Source: Solen grandis (Eukaryota; Mollusca; Bivalvia; Adapedonta; Solenidae). From it: DNA of 64,000 bases. The notes beneath the pieces are model-generated. The model was not told the DNA's origin. It saw only the letters and a program-made list of their open reading frames with translations, and did not search any database. The stretch is from assembly GCA_021229015.1 (NCBI GenBank), contig CM037789.1:36460469-36524468 (forward strand), given 5' to 3'. The position numbers were made by a program, and so were the translations under genes. This document shows, piece after piece, positions 1-13,516 of this stretch (the first letter of the stretch is position 1; every line of letters begins with the position of its first letter).

Positions 1-110
1 CAGCGAACAGCATAAAACCTGATCAGCCTGCGAGTTACTCGCAGGCTGATCTGGTTTTATGCTGTTCGCATAGGTCTTTTCATGGTTTCCTCTATGAGGG
101 AAAGGGTTAA
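1..110. mobile_element. TTAA MITE, truncated by window start
   Basis: Right part of the MITE seen whole at 36606-36847. It has the long hairpin (arms 3-67) and the terminal TATGAGGGAAAGGGTTAA ending at 110. Confidence 0.85.
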
Positions 111-984
111 TGATTTAATACAAGAGTATGTAGTAGTACATGTATTTGTATATGTTTTAATGTGCAGTGACCTAATGGGGGAACTATTGTGTCAAAATAA
201 CTTAACTCTTATGCGAGAAATAAACATTTTTTTTATTTGACATCAATATGAAAAAATAAATGAAATCAGCAATTTGGCCATTCGCCATATCAGATGATTT
301 CGCCGAATTTTATGTTTGAAGGTCACATTTGTTGTCTGCAATTAGAAGATGACATCTGTGATCTGCTGAATGCATAAAAAGCAATCTGATAACTCAGTTT
401 GGTTTGGGAAGTAGCTGAATCATTTAGCGAGGCTCTGCGTGGTATACCAGTTATATAATTTGAATGGCAGTTGCGGAAATTCCTACGCTTGAACTTTCCT
501 CCGAAATATAGTTTCATGCAGTTCAGAGTACCTGCTACACCCACCTGATCTCCGTATCGTGTTACTTCGCCAATCATCGGAATTCTCCGTACTATAAAAC
601 AGTTCTCAGAAGCGAAATATATAACAACATTGAAATACATTTTTAGGAGTGACTAAGTTATAGGTAATGGAAGGCTTGCTGATTGATTTTAAATTCATTG
701 ATTGAAAACTGCTGTTCTTAAATGTTGTCTAACTGAAGAATTTCGGAGGGGATCGCTGATGGCGAATAGAAAAGATAGAGTCCATCCATTCATCATTAAA
801 TTGTGATCATGACCCGTCTAGTGATCATAAAAATTTTAAATGCAAGCCTTTAAAGACTTTGAGACGAAGGAAAAAAAAAAACAAGAAGAAAGAATAAATA
901 AATATAATGGATGCTTGCATCTGCACTGAAGTTTGTTTTTGAAAAACCATGGTTTTAATCTAATGATGGATGGATTACCTTAAG
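111..984. other. Intergenic, no gene seen
   Basis: AT-rich single-copy-looking DNA between the truncated MITE and the duplication. The longest open frame (about 105 codons, minus) has no recognisable motif. Confidence 0.6.
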
Positions 985-1665
985 ACTAGAAAGTCGAAGT
1001 GGGGTAGAAAGTCGAAGTGACAGTAGAAAGTCAAAAGTGGGGTAGAAAGTCAAAGTGGGGTAGAAAGTCGAAGTAAGGGTAGAAAGTCGAAGTGAGGGTA
1101 GAAAGTCAAAGTGGGGTAGAAAGTCGAAGTGGGGTAGAAAGTCGAAGTGAAGGTAGAAAGTCGAAGTGGGGTAGAAAGTCAAAGTGAGGTAGAAAGTCGA
1201 AGTGGGGTAGAAAGTCGAAGTGGGGTAGAAAGTCGAAGTGAGTGTAGAAAGTCAAAGTGGGGTAGAAAGTCGAAGTGGGTAGAAAGTCAAAGTGGGGTAG
1301 AAAGTCAAAGTGGGGTAGAAAGTCAAAGTGAGGTAGAAAGTCAAAGTGGGGTAGAAAGTCAAAGTGGGATAGAAAGTCAAAGTGGGGTAGAAAGTCAAAG
1401 TGAGGGTAGAAAGTCAAAGTGGGGTAGAAAGTCAAAGTGAGGGTAGAAAGTCAAAGTGGGGTAGAAAGTCAAAGTGAGGTAGAAAGTCAAAGTGGGGTAC
1501 AAAGTCGAAGTGAGGGTAGCAAGTGGAAGTTGGGTAGAAAGTCGAAGTGAGGGTAGAAAGTCGAAGTGGGGTAGAAAGTCAAAGGGTAGAAAGTCGAAGT
1601 CGAAGTGAGGGTAGACAGTCGAAGTTGGAGTAGACAGTCGAAGTGGGGGTAGCAAGCGTAGTCTT
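985..1665. repeat. 17-19 bp minisatellite (array A, copy 1)
   Basis: About 37 units of a GTAGAAAGTCRAAGTGGGG type, varying by 1-2 bases in the G-run. Units are near identical, R being A or G. Open frames across it are repeat artefacts. The last units degrade into GTAGACAGTCGAAGT. Confidence 0.95.
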
Positions 1666-3825
1666 TTATTGTCTGGAGAAACGTCTTAATATTTTCTTTC
1701 CGACTTAGAAGTCATCCTAAATTTGTGGAACACAACATTTTGTCACTGATAAGATCAATCGAATAATAGGAAATAGAAATGCTCACTAAATTTGAATATG
1801 AAGAGCTTCTGATTTGCTGCAAATTAAGGATGACTCTATGATGATTCAGAATGCAAAAGAGAAAAAAATGAGTCCTGAATTATCATAAGACCCTGCAAAT
1901 CTAAAGATATTACTATAAAAGAACGAGTTGAGTTTTGTGTCGGATTTGGCACCTTTATGAAACATCACTGTGTATACAGAGTTTCACGATTATTCAATAA
2001 CCATTCAGTCGATTTTTTTTTATTTGGGTTTAAAAATAGATAAAATTGTACATTGTACAGTTTGCGAGAGTTCATGGTGAATCCATCGAAAATTGGATAA
2101 ATCTAAAAATAGTAACATTTATGGGAAACACCGTATAGAGGGTTCTTCGTATCGCTCAAAATACGTCTATTCTTCTGGGGGAGCTTGACTATCCTCGCAG
2201 TCACGTTACAAAAGTGTAACAAAACAACGAAATCGGTTTTGTGTCCCTATTTTTACTACACGGGGCCCATTATTTGTATTTGAAAATTTCCAATTTATCT
2301 ATCGAGTTTATGATGTGTGGCTAGTATATGAGACACTGTAGTCATGCGTGCATAAAAACCACCGATGTTCACGTATTCAAACAGCATAAGGTACACGTGA
2401 AAAGCATGATATGTGGCCCTAGGCTCTTGACGTCATTCGTACCCGACTATATGTTATTAGATTAAATATTGGCCCTGTTATTTGTCCGAGGGCAGGCGTT
2501 TAGGCCCTCGGCCTCTTTAAATGTTAAAGGGGTCATAAATAATAGTTATGTAATAAACAATGTTAATATTGCCACACCAATAACAAGCAGAGGATTATAC
2601 CGCCCATGTTTAACCTGAGCATTTTGTTAGCAACATAAGTCTTAGATTTGTGATCTGTTTATTTATTTTTTTTCAATTCGTTTGTCATTCCTGTAGAATT
2701 TGTTTAATTCTGTTATGCAGTTCGCAATGAAAATTATTGTTCACAGCAATTGAAAGTTTTCATTAATAAGTCCCTTCTGCATTATATTCCAATGTTGCAA
2801 CTATTAAATTAAAAACACAAACCTTTAAACATGTGACAACCACGAGTCTCTTCTAATTTTATCTTGTTTTTGTGTGATAAACTTTGTTTATTTGATTTAT
2901 TGACGCCGCGTGGAAACGCGGTTTTAGTATTGAATAGATTTTTTTCCCAATGGAGCCGCATAATCAAAAAACGCATGTCTTCTGTCGTTATTAAAAAGAA
3001 ATTCGACATATTTAATGCGAATCTAATAACTTCTCCCTAAACTCGTGGGTTTTAAAACTTAGTTTACGGACCTTGCAAGCAACCTGATTCATTAAAGTTC
3101 AGAAAAGGGGTTTCGGAAGATGTTTTATAACCTTAAGATATTCAGATTTTTAGATACATAACATCAACTTAAAAAAAAATCAATAAAACCACAGTTTAAT
3201 AATACACATTACCGGCATAATGTAGAAAGTGTAGAAAACACAAACACTATACACATGGCCGTATTGGACATGTCTAATTGACGGCCCCAGACCCAAACTG
3301 CGGTCCCAGTATGATATAGTGCTTGAAATGGGTGAATTTAACTGAAAATTGTAGCATATATTGTAAAGCCTTGTAAATATATATAAAAATATAGAGAAGA
3401 TTTTAAATTCCGGGACCTATACCTTAATCCCGTACCAAATGAACACTTACCTGTACTAATTTTTTTCGTAATCATCGATCTGTGTTCTTTGTTTTTTGCT
3501 GATGATAATGATTTCATTTTACATTGACATTAACACCACCCTAGCAGCTTACTGTCTGGAAAAGTCATACATCTTTCAGACCCTATCTCTTCCAATGATT
3601 ATATAAGAACGGAATTACCTGTAGTAAAATGTATTTCATTTGATCTATAGATTAGTTAATCTATGGCATCTCAAATCATCACCATAGACTATGTCTACTA
3701 TAATTTAAAATATTTTTCTGTACTTTTGTGTTCTGTATTTCTGAATAATTCGATGAGTTTTTCATCGGCTATATTCTCGATAATTCAATGATTATTTTTT
3801 TCAGATTTACTGTTGCTGTTGCTGT

Positions 3826-4087
3826 ATTGGGGTTTACCGTCGCTGCAATAGTATTTCAATCATATAGCGACGTCCAGCTAATTACAGGTGGAGGAAGACC
3901 CCGAGTACACAGAGGTACCCGGGTAGAACCACCGACCTACCACAAGCCAGCTGGAAGGCTTCCTCACATGAAAAATCTGAAGTACCTACCGGGATTCGAA
4001 ACCACAGCGGAATTATATGATTGTAATATAGTGAGGGGCTGAGAAATTTGTAGTCCACGACTGTAACCGCTCGGCCACGGCGGCCCC
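3826..4087 (-). mobile_element. tRNA-headed SINE (in duplication copy 1)
   Basis: Read on the minus strand it starts with a tRNA Leu/Ser-like head (A box TGGCCGAGCGGTTAC, B box remnant), then a body with CCAGCTGGCTTGTGG and GACGTCGCTATATGA. About 25 bp of extra sequence sits in the head region near 4008-4032. The conserved body suggests one of the broadly shared animal SINE superfamilies. Confidence 0.8.
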
Positions 4088-5942
4088 CTTTTTCAGATTT
4101 AAAAGATTAAAATGTTTGAAAAAAAAAAAGAAAAAACATTTATTGAATAAGGCCGAAGACACTCTTGATTTAAATGGACTTTTTAGAGTACATGTAAGAA
4201 ATCTCTGAAACAAACGGCCTACAGCTGAGGATCTTTGTGAAAATGACATGTATCATTGCCTAGTGGAAATATTAGACCTGCTATTTGTAAATGATGCATG
4301 CACATGTTATTAAAATATTCTTTGCTTTATTTAAGTCGTGCTTAAAAAAAAAACATGCTCGGCGTCTTTGATGCTTCGCATCAAAATTCATCTTGTATGA
4401 ATTGTTGAATGCCATTTTATGCCGTCAAAGGCTAATTCACCTAACAACTCTTTTCCGAGATCCTGACAGTACTGAAACTTTAGTACGAATCTCTGTAGTT
4501 AAATAAGCATAGTTGTTGAAGATGAATGGCCATCAGAAAGAAAATGTAAGTCATTCATCACGGAAACCGTGCCTGGCCCCAGAAGGGATCGAATAAACAA
4601 CCCTCGGCTTTACAGCCAAGCGCCATCAAGGTCGGTTTATTTATATGAATCCCATGGTTGTGCATTGGGACATGATATAACTCACCTGTTTAGACGAATC
4701 TTAACAGTAAAAAAAAATAATAATTATAATGATAAAAAAATCCCGCGATTTCGCAGGACTTTTTCTAGTATCAATTAAAAGACCTTAGATGAATCATAAT
4801 ACAGAATTAAAAATTGAAACTAAACATTTAGCGACAAAAAGTAGAGCAGATCTAGCTCAGATATATTCTAACAATTATTTTAAACCTTAAAACATGAAAT
4901 ATGCATCCGGAAATAATTTAAGATTTTTATCGACCATTGAACACTTCGGGCAAATCAAGGAATTATTGGTTATTACAAAAACGTCTAATTTTTTCTTTAA
5001 AAAATAATGATTTAAAAAAAGACATGAAACGCATTATTTCCTCTTTCAAAATAATATTCGGTATGACAAAATTTAGTCTTTTAGAAAAAACAATAATAAA
5101 GCTTTAATGGTAATCCCTAGTTGGCAGCGTCTAGGATATTTGTTAAATTCTATAGCAATTTAAATATTATTAGTTAAAAAATAAAGCTTTTCAAAATCAT
5201 TGACGAATAATAATAAAAGAAAAAAAAAGATCTGCACAGTTTGGAGTTTAATGTTCGCTATTTAATGTCGTTCAAGATTGCCACGGTCATTTAGTGGCTA
5301 TATGTATACGTTGGGGGAAAACGATATAACTTCCAGTGTAAGCTCAATTGTTCTAGAGATTATAACGCGAAAGAACTGACCCACATTTGTTGTTGTTTCA
5401 CATTTTTTTTATCCTTTTCAAAGGCGGTAGCAGGCATCGTTGATTTGCATAATTTCCACAGCCATTTTCACCGCACTGTATCACTCCTTGCTCGGTAGTG
5501 TATCAATTCAGTGCGGTTGTAAGGTCATGACCTCCTTAGGTATGCAATTTATGAATGGAACATCACTATGAAACAAATCAAACCGCCCAGTGCACTAAGA
5601 GATTACCGGCTGACTTACTACCAGTAACTAATGTTGCAGGAAAACGTGTAGAGTTTTTGGCATCAAATGGTCTTTGCCGCTATCGAGTTAAGTATAGCTA
5701 TTTCACCATGCAAATCCTGGCGACAGTCTCTCAGTTGTTTAATTGACTGTCAATAAGCGGCGATATCTGTTTTATGTGACTCTTTTTACCCGAAAACATT
5801 AAAAACCAATGTGCATATTGAAGCATAATCAAATATCTATCACATCAATACGCTGCCACTTTCAACCCTTCTTTACTTCTTTATTTTCATGAATCATGAA
5901 AAAGTCAACTTTCGTTTAAAGTACCGATCGATTGTGACTGAA

Positions 5943-6938
5943 CATGGTAGCATGGCCTAACATAGTGGAACCTAACATAGCATAGCCTAACACAGTGGAA
6001 CCTAACACAGCATAGCCTAACATAGTGGAACCTAACATAGCATAGCCTAACACAGTGGAACCTAACATAGCATAGCCTAACATAGTGGAACCTAACATAG
6101 CATAGCCTAACATAGTGGAACCTAACATAGCATAGCCTAACATAGTGGAACCTAACATAGCATAGCCTAACATAGTGGAACGTAACATAGCATAGCCTAA
6201 CACAGTGGAACCTAACACAGCATAGCCTAACATAGTGGAACCTAACATAGCATAGCCTAACATAGTGGAACCTAACATAGCATAGCCTAACATAGTGGAA
6301 CCTAACATAGCATAGCCTAACATAGTGGAACCTAACATAGCATAGCCTAACATAGTGGAACCTAACATAGCATAGCCTAACACAGTGGAACCTAACATAG
6401 CATAGCCTAACATAGTGGAACCTAACATAGCATAGCTTAACATAGTGGAACCTAACATAGCATAGCCTAACACAGTGGAACCTAACATAGCATAGCCTAA
6501 CATAGTGGAACCTAAAATAGCATAGCCAAACATAGTGGAACCTAACATAGCATAGCCTAACACAGTGGAACCTAACATAGCATAGCCTAACATAGTGGAA
6601 CCTAACATAGCATAGCCTAACATAGTGGAACATAACATAGCATAGCCTAACAAAGTGGAACATAACATAGCATAGCCTAACATAGTGGAACCTAACATAG
6701 CATAGCCTAACATAGTGGAACGTAACATAGCATAGCCTAACACAGTGGAACCTAACACAGCATAGCCTAACATAGTGGAACCTAACATAGCATAGCCTAA
6801 CATAGTGGAACCTAACATAGCATAGCCTAACACAGTGGAACCTAACATAGCATAGCCTAACATAGTGGAACCTAACATAGCATAGCCTAACATAGTGGAC
6901 TAACATAGTGGAACCTAACATAGCATAGCCTAACATAG
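5943..6938. repeat. 30 bp minisatellite (array B, copy 1)
   Basis: About 33 units of exactly 30 bp, each made of two 15 bp halves: CCTAACATAGCATAG and CCTAACATAGTGGAA. Variants such as CACAG and CGTAAC recur as blocks. Because 30 is divisible by three, two minus-strand frames stay open for over 320 codons; I do not regard these as genes. Confidence 0.97.
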
Positions 6939-7260
6939 TAATGGAAATAAAAATCTACCGTATATCTGTACTTACGTGCTTATTCAAAATCACATGAAGC
7001 TTCCAAAACAAATGTCCTTTTAAATCTTTCCGCTACGACAATCTTGTCAAATCAGAAACGAGGCTCTATCTCCCGATGTAATACGTTTTTCTACTGGTCG
7101 GAGAACCAGAATGCATCTGACGTTATTTAGAATATTGTAGACTTTATTGACGTCTCAGAAAGGCATATGGGAGGACGTCAATAGCTTTTGAGCGACATTC
7201 AATATCATTTGCTAATTTTTGGAAGCGTACCTGGTACGTTGCTTTGACCGAAAAACTGCC

Positions 7261-8005
7261 TGGTAGAAAGTCGAAGTGGGGTAGAATGTCGAAGTGGGGT
7301 AGAAAGTCAAAGTGAGGTAGAAAGTCGAAGTGGGGTAGAAAGTCAAAGTGAAGGTAGAAAGTCGAAGTGGGGTAGAAAGTCCAAGTGAGGGTAGAAAGTC
7401 GAAGTGAGTGTAGAAAGTCAAAGTGGGGTAGAAAGTCGAAGTGGGGTAGAAAGTCAAAGTGAGGGTAGAAAGTCAAAGTGGGGTAGAAAGTCCAAGTGAG
7501 GGTAGAAAGTTAAAGTGGGGTAGAAAGTCGAAGTTAGGGTAGAAAGTCAAGTGGGGTAGAAAGTCAAAGTGAGGGTAGAAAGTCAAAGTGGGGTAGGAAG
7601 TCGAAGTGAGGTAGAAAGTCAAAGTAGGGTGGAAAGTCAGTGGGGTAGAAAGTCAAAGTGGGGTAGAAAGTCGAAGTGAGGGTAAAATTCAAAGTGGGGT
7701 GGAAAGTCAAAGGGGGTCAAAGTCATGGGGTAGCACGTGGAAATGGGGTAGAAAGTCGAAGTAAGGGTAGAAAGTCGAAGTGGGGTAGAAAGTCAAAGGG
7801 TAGAAAGTCAAAGTGGGGTACAAAGTCAAAGTGGGGTAGAAAGTCAAAGTGGGGTACAAAGTCGAAGTGAGGGTAGCAAGTGGAAGTTGGGTAGAAAGTC
7901 GAAGTGAGGGTAGAAAGTCGAAGTGGGGAAAAAAGGGTAGAAAGTCGAAGTCGAAGGGTAGACAGTCGAAGTTGGAGTAGACAGTCAATGGGGGTGCAAG
8001 CGTAG
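7261..8005. repeat. 17-19 bp minisatellite (array A, copy 2)
   Basis: Second copy of array A with more unit decay than copy 1, for example AGTCATGGGG and AAAAAAGGGTAG interruptions near 7725 and 7925. It ends with the same GACAGTCGAAGTTGGAGTAG motif as copy 1. Confidence 0.95.
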
Positions 8006-10179
8006 TCTTTTATTGTCTGGAGAAACGTCTTAATATATTCTTTCCGACTTAGAAGTCATCCTAAATTTGTGGAACACAACATTTTGTCACTGATAAGATC
8101 AATCGAATAATAGGAAATAGAAATGCTCACTAAATTTGAATATGAAGAGCTTCTGATTTGCTGCAAATTAAGGATGACTCTATGATGATTCAGAATGCAA
8201 AAGAGAAAAAAATGAGTCCTGAATTATCATAAGACCCTGCAAATCTAAAGATATTACTATAAAAGAACGAGTTGAGTTTTGTGTCGGATTTGGCACCTTT
8301 ATGAAACATCACTGTGTATACAGAGTTTCACGATTATTCAATAACCATTCAGTCGATTTTTTTTTATTTGGGTTTAAAAATAGATAAAATTGTACATTGT
8401 ACAGTTTGCGAGAGTTCATGGTGAATCCATCGAAAATTGGATAAATCTAAAAATAGTAACATTTATGGGGAAACACCGTATAGAGGGTTCTTCGTATCGC
8501 TCAAAATACGTCTATTCTTCTGGGGGAGCTTGACTATCCTCGCAGTCACGTAACAAAAGTGTAACAAAACAACAAAATCGGTTTTGTGTCCCTATTTTTA
8601 CTACACGGGGCCCATTATTTGTATTTGAAAATTTTCCAATTTATCTATCGAGTTTATGATGTGTGGCGTGTATATGAGACGCTGTAGTCTGACGTGCATA
8701 AAAACCACCGATGTTCACGTTCACGTATTCAAACAGCATAAGGTACACGTGAAAAGCATGGTATGTGGCCCTAGGCTCTTGACATCATTCGTACCCGACT
8801 ATATGTTATTAGATTAAATATTGGCCCTGTTATTTGTCCGAGGGCAGGCGTTTAGGCCCTCGGCCTCTTTAAATGTTAAAGGGGTCATAAATAATAGTTA
8901 TGTAATAAACACTGTTAATATTGCCACACCAATAACAAGCAGAGGATTATACCGCCCATGTTTAACCTGAGCATTTTGTTAGCAACATAAGTCTTAGATT
9001 TGTGATCTCTTTATTTTTTTTCAATTCGTTTGTCATTCCTGTAGAATTTGTTTAATTCTGTTATGTAGTTCACAATGAAAATTATTGTTCACAGCAATTG
9101 AAAGTTTTCATTAATAAGTCCATTCTGCATTATATTCCAATGTTGCAACTATTAAATTAAAAACACAAACCTTTAAACATGTGACAGCCACGAGTCTCTT
9201 CTAATTTTATCTTGTTTTTGTGTGATAAACTTTGTTTATTTGATTTTATTGACGCCGCGTGGAAACGCGGTTTTAGTATTGAATAGTTTTTTTCCAAATG
9301 GAGCCGCATAATCAAAATACGCATGTCTTCTGTCGTTATTAAAAAGAAATTCGACATATTTTATGCGAATCATAACTTCTCCCTAAACTCGTGGGTTTTA
9401 AAACTTAGTTAACGGACCTTGCAAGCAACCTGATTCATTAAAGCTCAGAAAAGGGGTTTTGGAAGATGTTTTGTAACCTTAAGATATTCAAATTTTTAGA
9501 TACATAACATCAACTTAAAAAAAATCAATGAAACCACAGTTTAATAATACACATTACCGGCATAATGTAGAAAGTGTAGAAAACACAAACACTATACACT
9601 ATACACGTGGCCGTATTGGACATGTCTAATTGACGGCCCCAGACCCAAACTGCGGTCCCAGTATGATATAGTGGGTGAATTTAACTGAAAATTGTAGCAT
9701 ATATTGTAAAGCCTTGTAAATATATATAAAAAATCAATACTCCAACTATAGAGAAGATTTTAAATTCCGGGACCTGTACCTTAATCCCGTACCAAATGAA
9801 CACTTACCTGTACTAATTTTTTTCGTAATCATCGATCTGTGTTCTTTGTTTTTTGCTGATGATAATGATTTCATTTTACATTGACATTAACACCACCCTA
9901 GCAGCTTACTGTCTGGAAAAGTCATACATCTTTCAGACCCTATCTCTTCCAATGATTATATAAGAACGGAATTACCTGTAGTAAAATGTATTTCATTTGA
10001 TCTATAGATTAGTTAATCTATGGCATCTCAAATCATCACCATAGACTATGTCTACTATAATAAAATATTTTTCTGTACTTTTGTATTCTGTATTTCTGAA
10101 TAATTCGATGTGTTTTTTATCGGCTATATTCTCGATAATTCAATGATTTTTTTTCTTTCAGATTTACTGTTGTTGTTGT

Positions 10180-10424
10180 TGTATTGGGGTTTACCGTCGC
10201 TGCGATAGTATATCAATCATATAGCGACGTCCAGCTAATTACAGGTGGAGGAAGACCCCGAGTACACAGAGGTACCCGGGTAGAACCACCGACCTACCGC
10301 AAGCCAGCTGGAAGGCTTCCTCACATGAAAAATCCGAAGTCCCTACCGGGATTCGAACCCACAGCGGTGGAGGGCTGAGAGATTTGTAGTCCACGACTGT
10401 AACCGCTCGGCCACGGCGGCCCCC
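10180..10424 (-). mobile_element. tRNA-headed SINE (in duplication copy 2)
   Basis: Paralogue of the SINE in copy 1 with an intact B box, GGTTCGAATCC (plus strand GGATTCGAACC), and without the extra 25 bp in the head. Confidence 0.82.
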
Positions 10425-12230
10425 TTTTTCAGATTTAAAAGATTAAAATGTTTGGAAAGAAAGAAAGAAAAAACATTTATTGAATAAGGCCGAAGGCACT
10501 CTTGATTTAAATGGACTTTTTAGAGTACATTTAAGAAATCTCTGAAACAAACGGCCTACAGCTGAGGATCTTTGTGAAAATGACATGTATCATTGCCTAG
10601 TGGAAATATTAGACCCGCTATTTGTAAATGATGCATGCACATGTTATTAAAATATCCTGAAATGGCTTTGCTTTATTTAAGTCGTGCTTCAAAAACATGC
10701 TCGGCGTCTTTGATGCTTCGCATCAAAATTCATCTTGTATGAATTGTTGAATGCCATTTTATGCCGTCAAAGGCTAATTCACCTAACAACTCTTTTCCGA
10801 GATCCTGACAGTACTGAAACTTTAGTACGAATCTCTGTAGTTAAATAAGCATAGTTGTTGAAGATGAATGGCCATCAGAAAGAAAATGTAAGTCATTCAT
10901 CACGGAAACCGTGCCTGGCCCCAGAAGGGATCGAATAAACAACCCTCGGCTTTACAGCCAAGCGCCATCAAGGTCGGTTTATTTATATGAATCCCATGGT
11001 TGTGCATTGGGACATGATATAACTCACCTGTTTAGACGAATCTTAACAGTAAAAAAAAAATATAATAATAATTATAATGAAAAAAAATCCCGCGATTTCG
11101 CAGGACTTTTTAGAATTAAAAATTGAAACTAAACATTTAGCGACAAAAAGTAGAGCAGATCTAGCTCAGATATATTCTAACAATTATTTTAACCTTAAAA
11201 AAACTTCGGGCAAATCAAGGAATTATTGGTTATTACAAAAACGTCTGCAATATTTAGGCATTTCATTTAAAATGATTATAATTGAATAATAATGGATTTA
11301 AAAAAAGACATGAAACGCATTATTTCCTCTTTCAAAATAATATTCGGTATGACAAAATTTAGTCTTTTAGAAAAAACAATAATAAAGCTTTAATGGTAAT
11401 TCCTAGTTGGCAGCGTCTAGGATATTTAGTTAAAATTCTATAGCAATTTAAATATTATTAGTTAAAAAATAAAGCTTTTCAAAATCATTGACGAATAATA
11501 ATAAAAGAAAAAAAAGATCTGCACAGTTTGGAGTTTAATGTTCGCTATGTCGTTCAAGATTGCCACGGTCATTTAGTGGCTATATGTATACGTTGGGGGA
11601 AAACGATATAACTTCCAGTGTAAGCTCAATTGTTCTAGAGATTATAACGCGAAAGAACTGACCCACATTTGTTGTTGTTTCACATTTTTTTTTATCCTTT
11701 TCAAAGGCGGTAGCAGGCATCGTTGATTTGCATAATTTCCACAGCCATTTTCACCGCACTGTATCACTCCTTGCTCGGTAGCGTATCAATTCAGTGCGGT
11801 TGTAAGGTCATGACCTCCTTAAGTATGCATTTTATGAATGGAACATCACTATGAAACCAATAAAACCGCTCAGTGCACCAAGAGACTACCTGCTGACTTA
11901 CTACCAGTAACTAATGTTGCAGGAAAACGTGTAGAGTTTTTGGCATCAAATGATCTCTGCCGCTTTCGAGTTAATTATAGCTATTTCACCATGCAAATCC
12001 TGGCGACAGTCTCTCAGTTGTTTAATTGACTGTCAATAAGTGGCGATATCTGTTTTATGTGACTCTTTTTACCCGAAAACATTAAAAACCAATGTGCATA
12101 TTGAAGCATAATCAAATATCTATCACATCAATACACTGCCACTTTCAACCCTTCTTTACTTCTTTATTTTCATGAATCATGAAAAAGTCAACTTTCGTTT
12201 AAAGTACCGATCGATTGTGACTAACAGGTA

Positions 12231-13516
12231 GCATAGCCTAACATAGTGGAACCTAACATAGCATAGCCTAACACAGTGGAACCTAACATAGCATAGCCTA
12301 ACATAGTGGAACCTAACATAGCATAGCCTAACATAGTGGAACCTAACATAGCATAGCCTAACATAGTGGAACCTAACATAGCATAGCCTAACATAGTGGA
12401 ACCTAACATAGCATAGCCTAACATAGTGGAACCTAACATAGCATAGCCTAACATAGTGGAACGTAACATAGCATAGCCTAACACAGTGGAACCTAACACA
12501 GCATAGCCTAACATAGTGGAACCTAACATAGCATAGCCTAACATAGTGGAACCTAACATAGCATAGCCTAACATAGTGGAACCTAACATAGCATAGCCTA
12601 ACATAGTGGAACCTAACATAGCATAGCCTAACATAGTGGAACCTAACATAGCATAGCCTAACACAGTGGAACCTAACATAGCATAGCCTAACATAGTGGA
12701 ACCTAACATAGCATAGCTTAACAAAGTGGAACCTAACATAGCATAGCCTAACACAGTGGAACCTAACATAGCATAGCCTAACATAGTGGAACCGAACATA
12801 GCATAGCCTAACATAGTGGAACCTAACATAGCATAGCCTAACATAGTGGAACCTAACATAGCATAGCCTAACACAGTGGAACCTAACATAGCATAGCCTA
12901 ACATAGTGGAACCTAACATAGCATAGCCTAACATAGTGGAACATAACATAGCATAGCCTAACAAAGTGGAACATAACATAGCATAGCCTAACATAGTGGA
13001 ACCTAACATAGCATAGCCTAACATAGTGGAACGTAACATAGCATAGCCTAACACAGTGGAACCTAACACAGCATAGCCTAACATAGTGGAACCTAACATA
13101 GCATAGCCTAACATAGTGGAACCTAACATAGCATAGCCTAACACAGTGGAACCTAACATAGCATAGCCTAACATAGTGGAACCTAACATAGCATAGCCTA
13201 ACATAGTGGAACCTAACATAGCATAGCCTAACATAGTGGAACCTAACATAGCATAGCCTAACATAGTGGAACCTAACATAGCATAGCCTAACACAGTGGA
13301 ACCTAACATAGCATAGCCTAACATAGTGGAACCTAACATAGCATAGCCTAACAAGTGGAACCTAACATAGCATAGCCTAACATAGTGGAACCTAACATAG
13401 CATAGCCTAACATAGTGGAACCTAACATACTAACATAGCATAGCCTAACATAGTGGAACCTAACATAGCATAGTCTAACATAGTGGAACCTAACATAGCA
13501 TAGCCTAACAAAGTAA
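12231..13516. repeat. 30 bp minisatellite (array B, copy 2)
   Basis: About 43 units of the same 30 bp sequence. The register breaks near 13350 and 13430 by small deletions. The marked block with CGTAAC and CACAG variants occurs at about 12462 and again at about 13032, 570 bp or 19 units apart. Confidence 0.97.

Larger units (their letters stand above)
985..7261. repeat. Tandem segmental duplication, copy 1
   Basis: First copy of a 6.3 kb unit: 17-19 bp minisatellite, about 4.2 kb spacer, 30 bp minisatellite and a 320 bp right flank ending in CTGCC. The spacer and flank are repeated at 8006-12230 and 13517-13835 with few differences. Visible indels include 36 bp near 4766 and about 53 bp near 4888 that copy 2 lacks. 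No coding gene is supported in the spacer. Confidence 0.93.

Noticed and set aside
985..1665. Regular repeats considered as a CRISPR array
   Set aside because: Units are contiguous with no unique spacers, and the genome is animal.
5905..6936. Long minus-strand open frames (over 320 codons) of a repeated decapeptide
   Set aside because: They arise because the 30 bp unit is divisible by three and lacks stops in two frames at once. Both frames are equally open, there is no signal peptide, domain or splice context, and variants do not favour silent sites.
12177..13354. Same type of long open frames in the second 30 bp array
   Set aside because: Artefact of the tandem repeat, as in copy 1.
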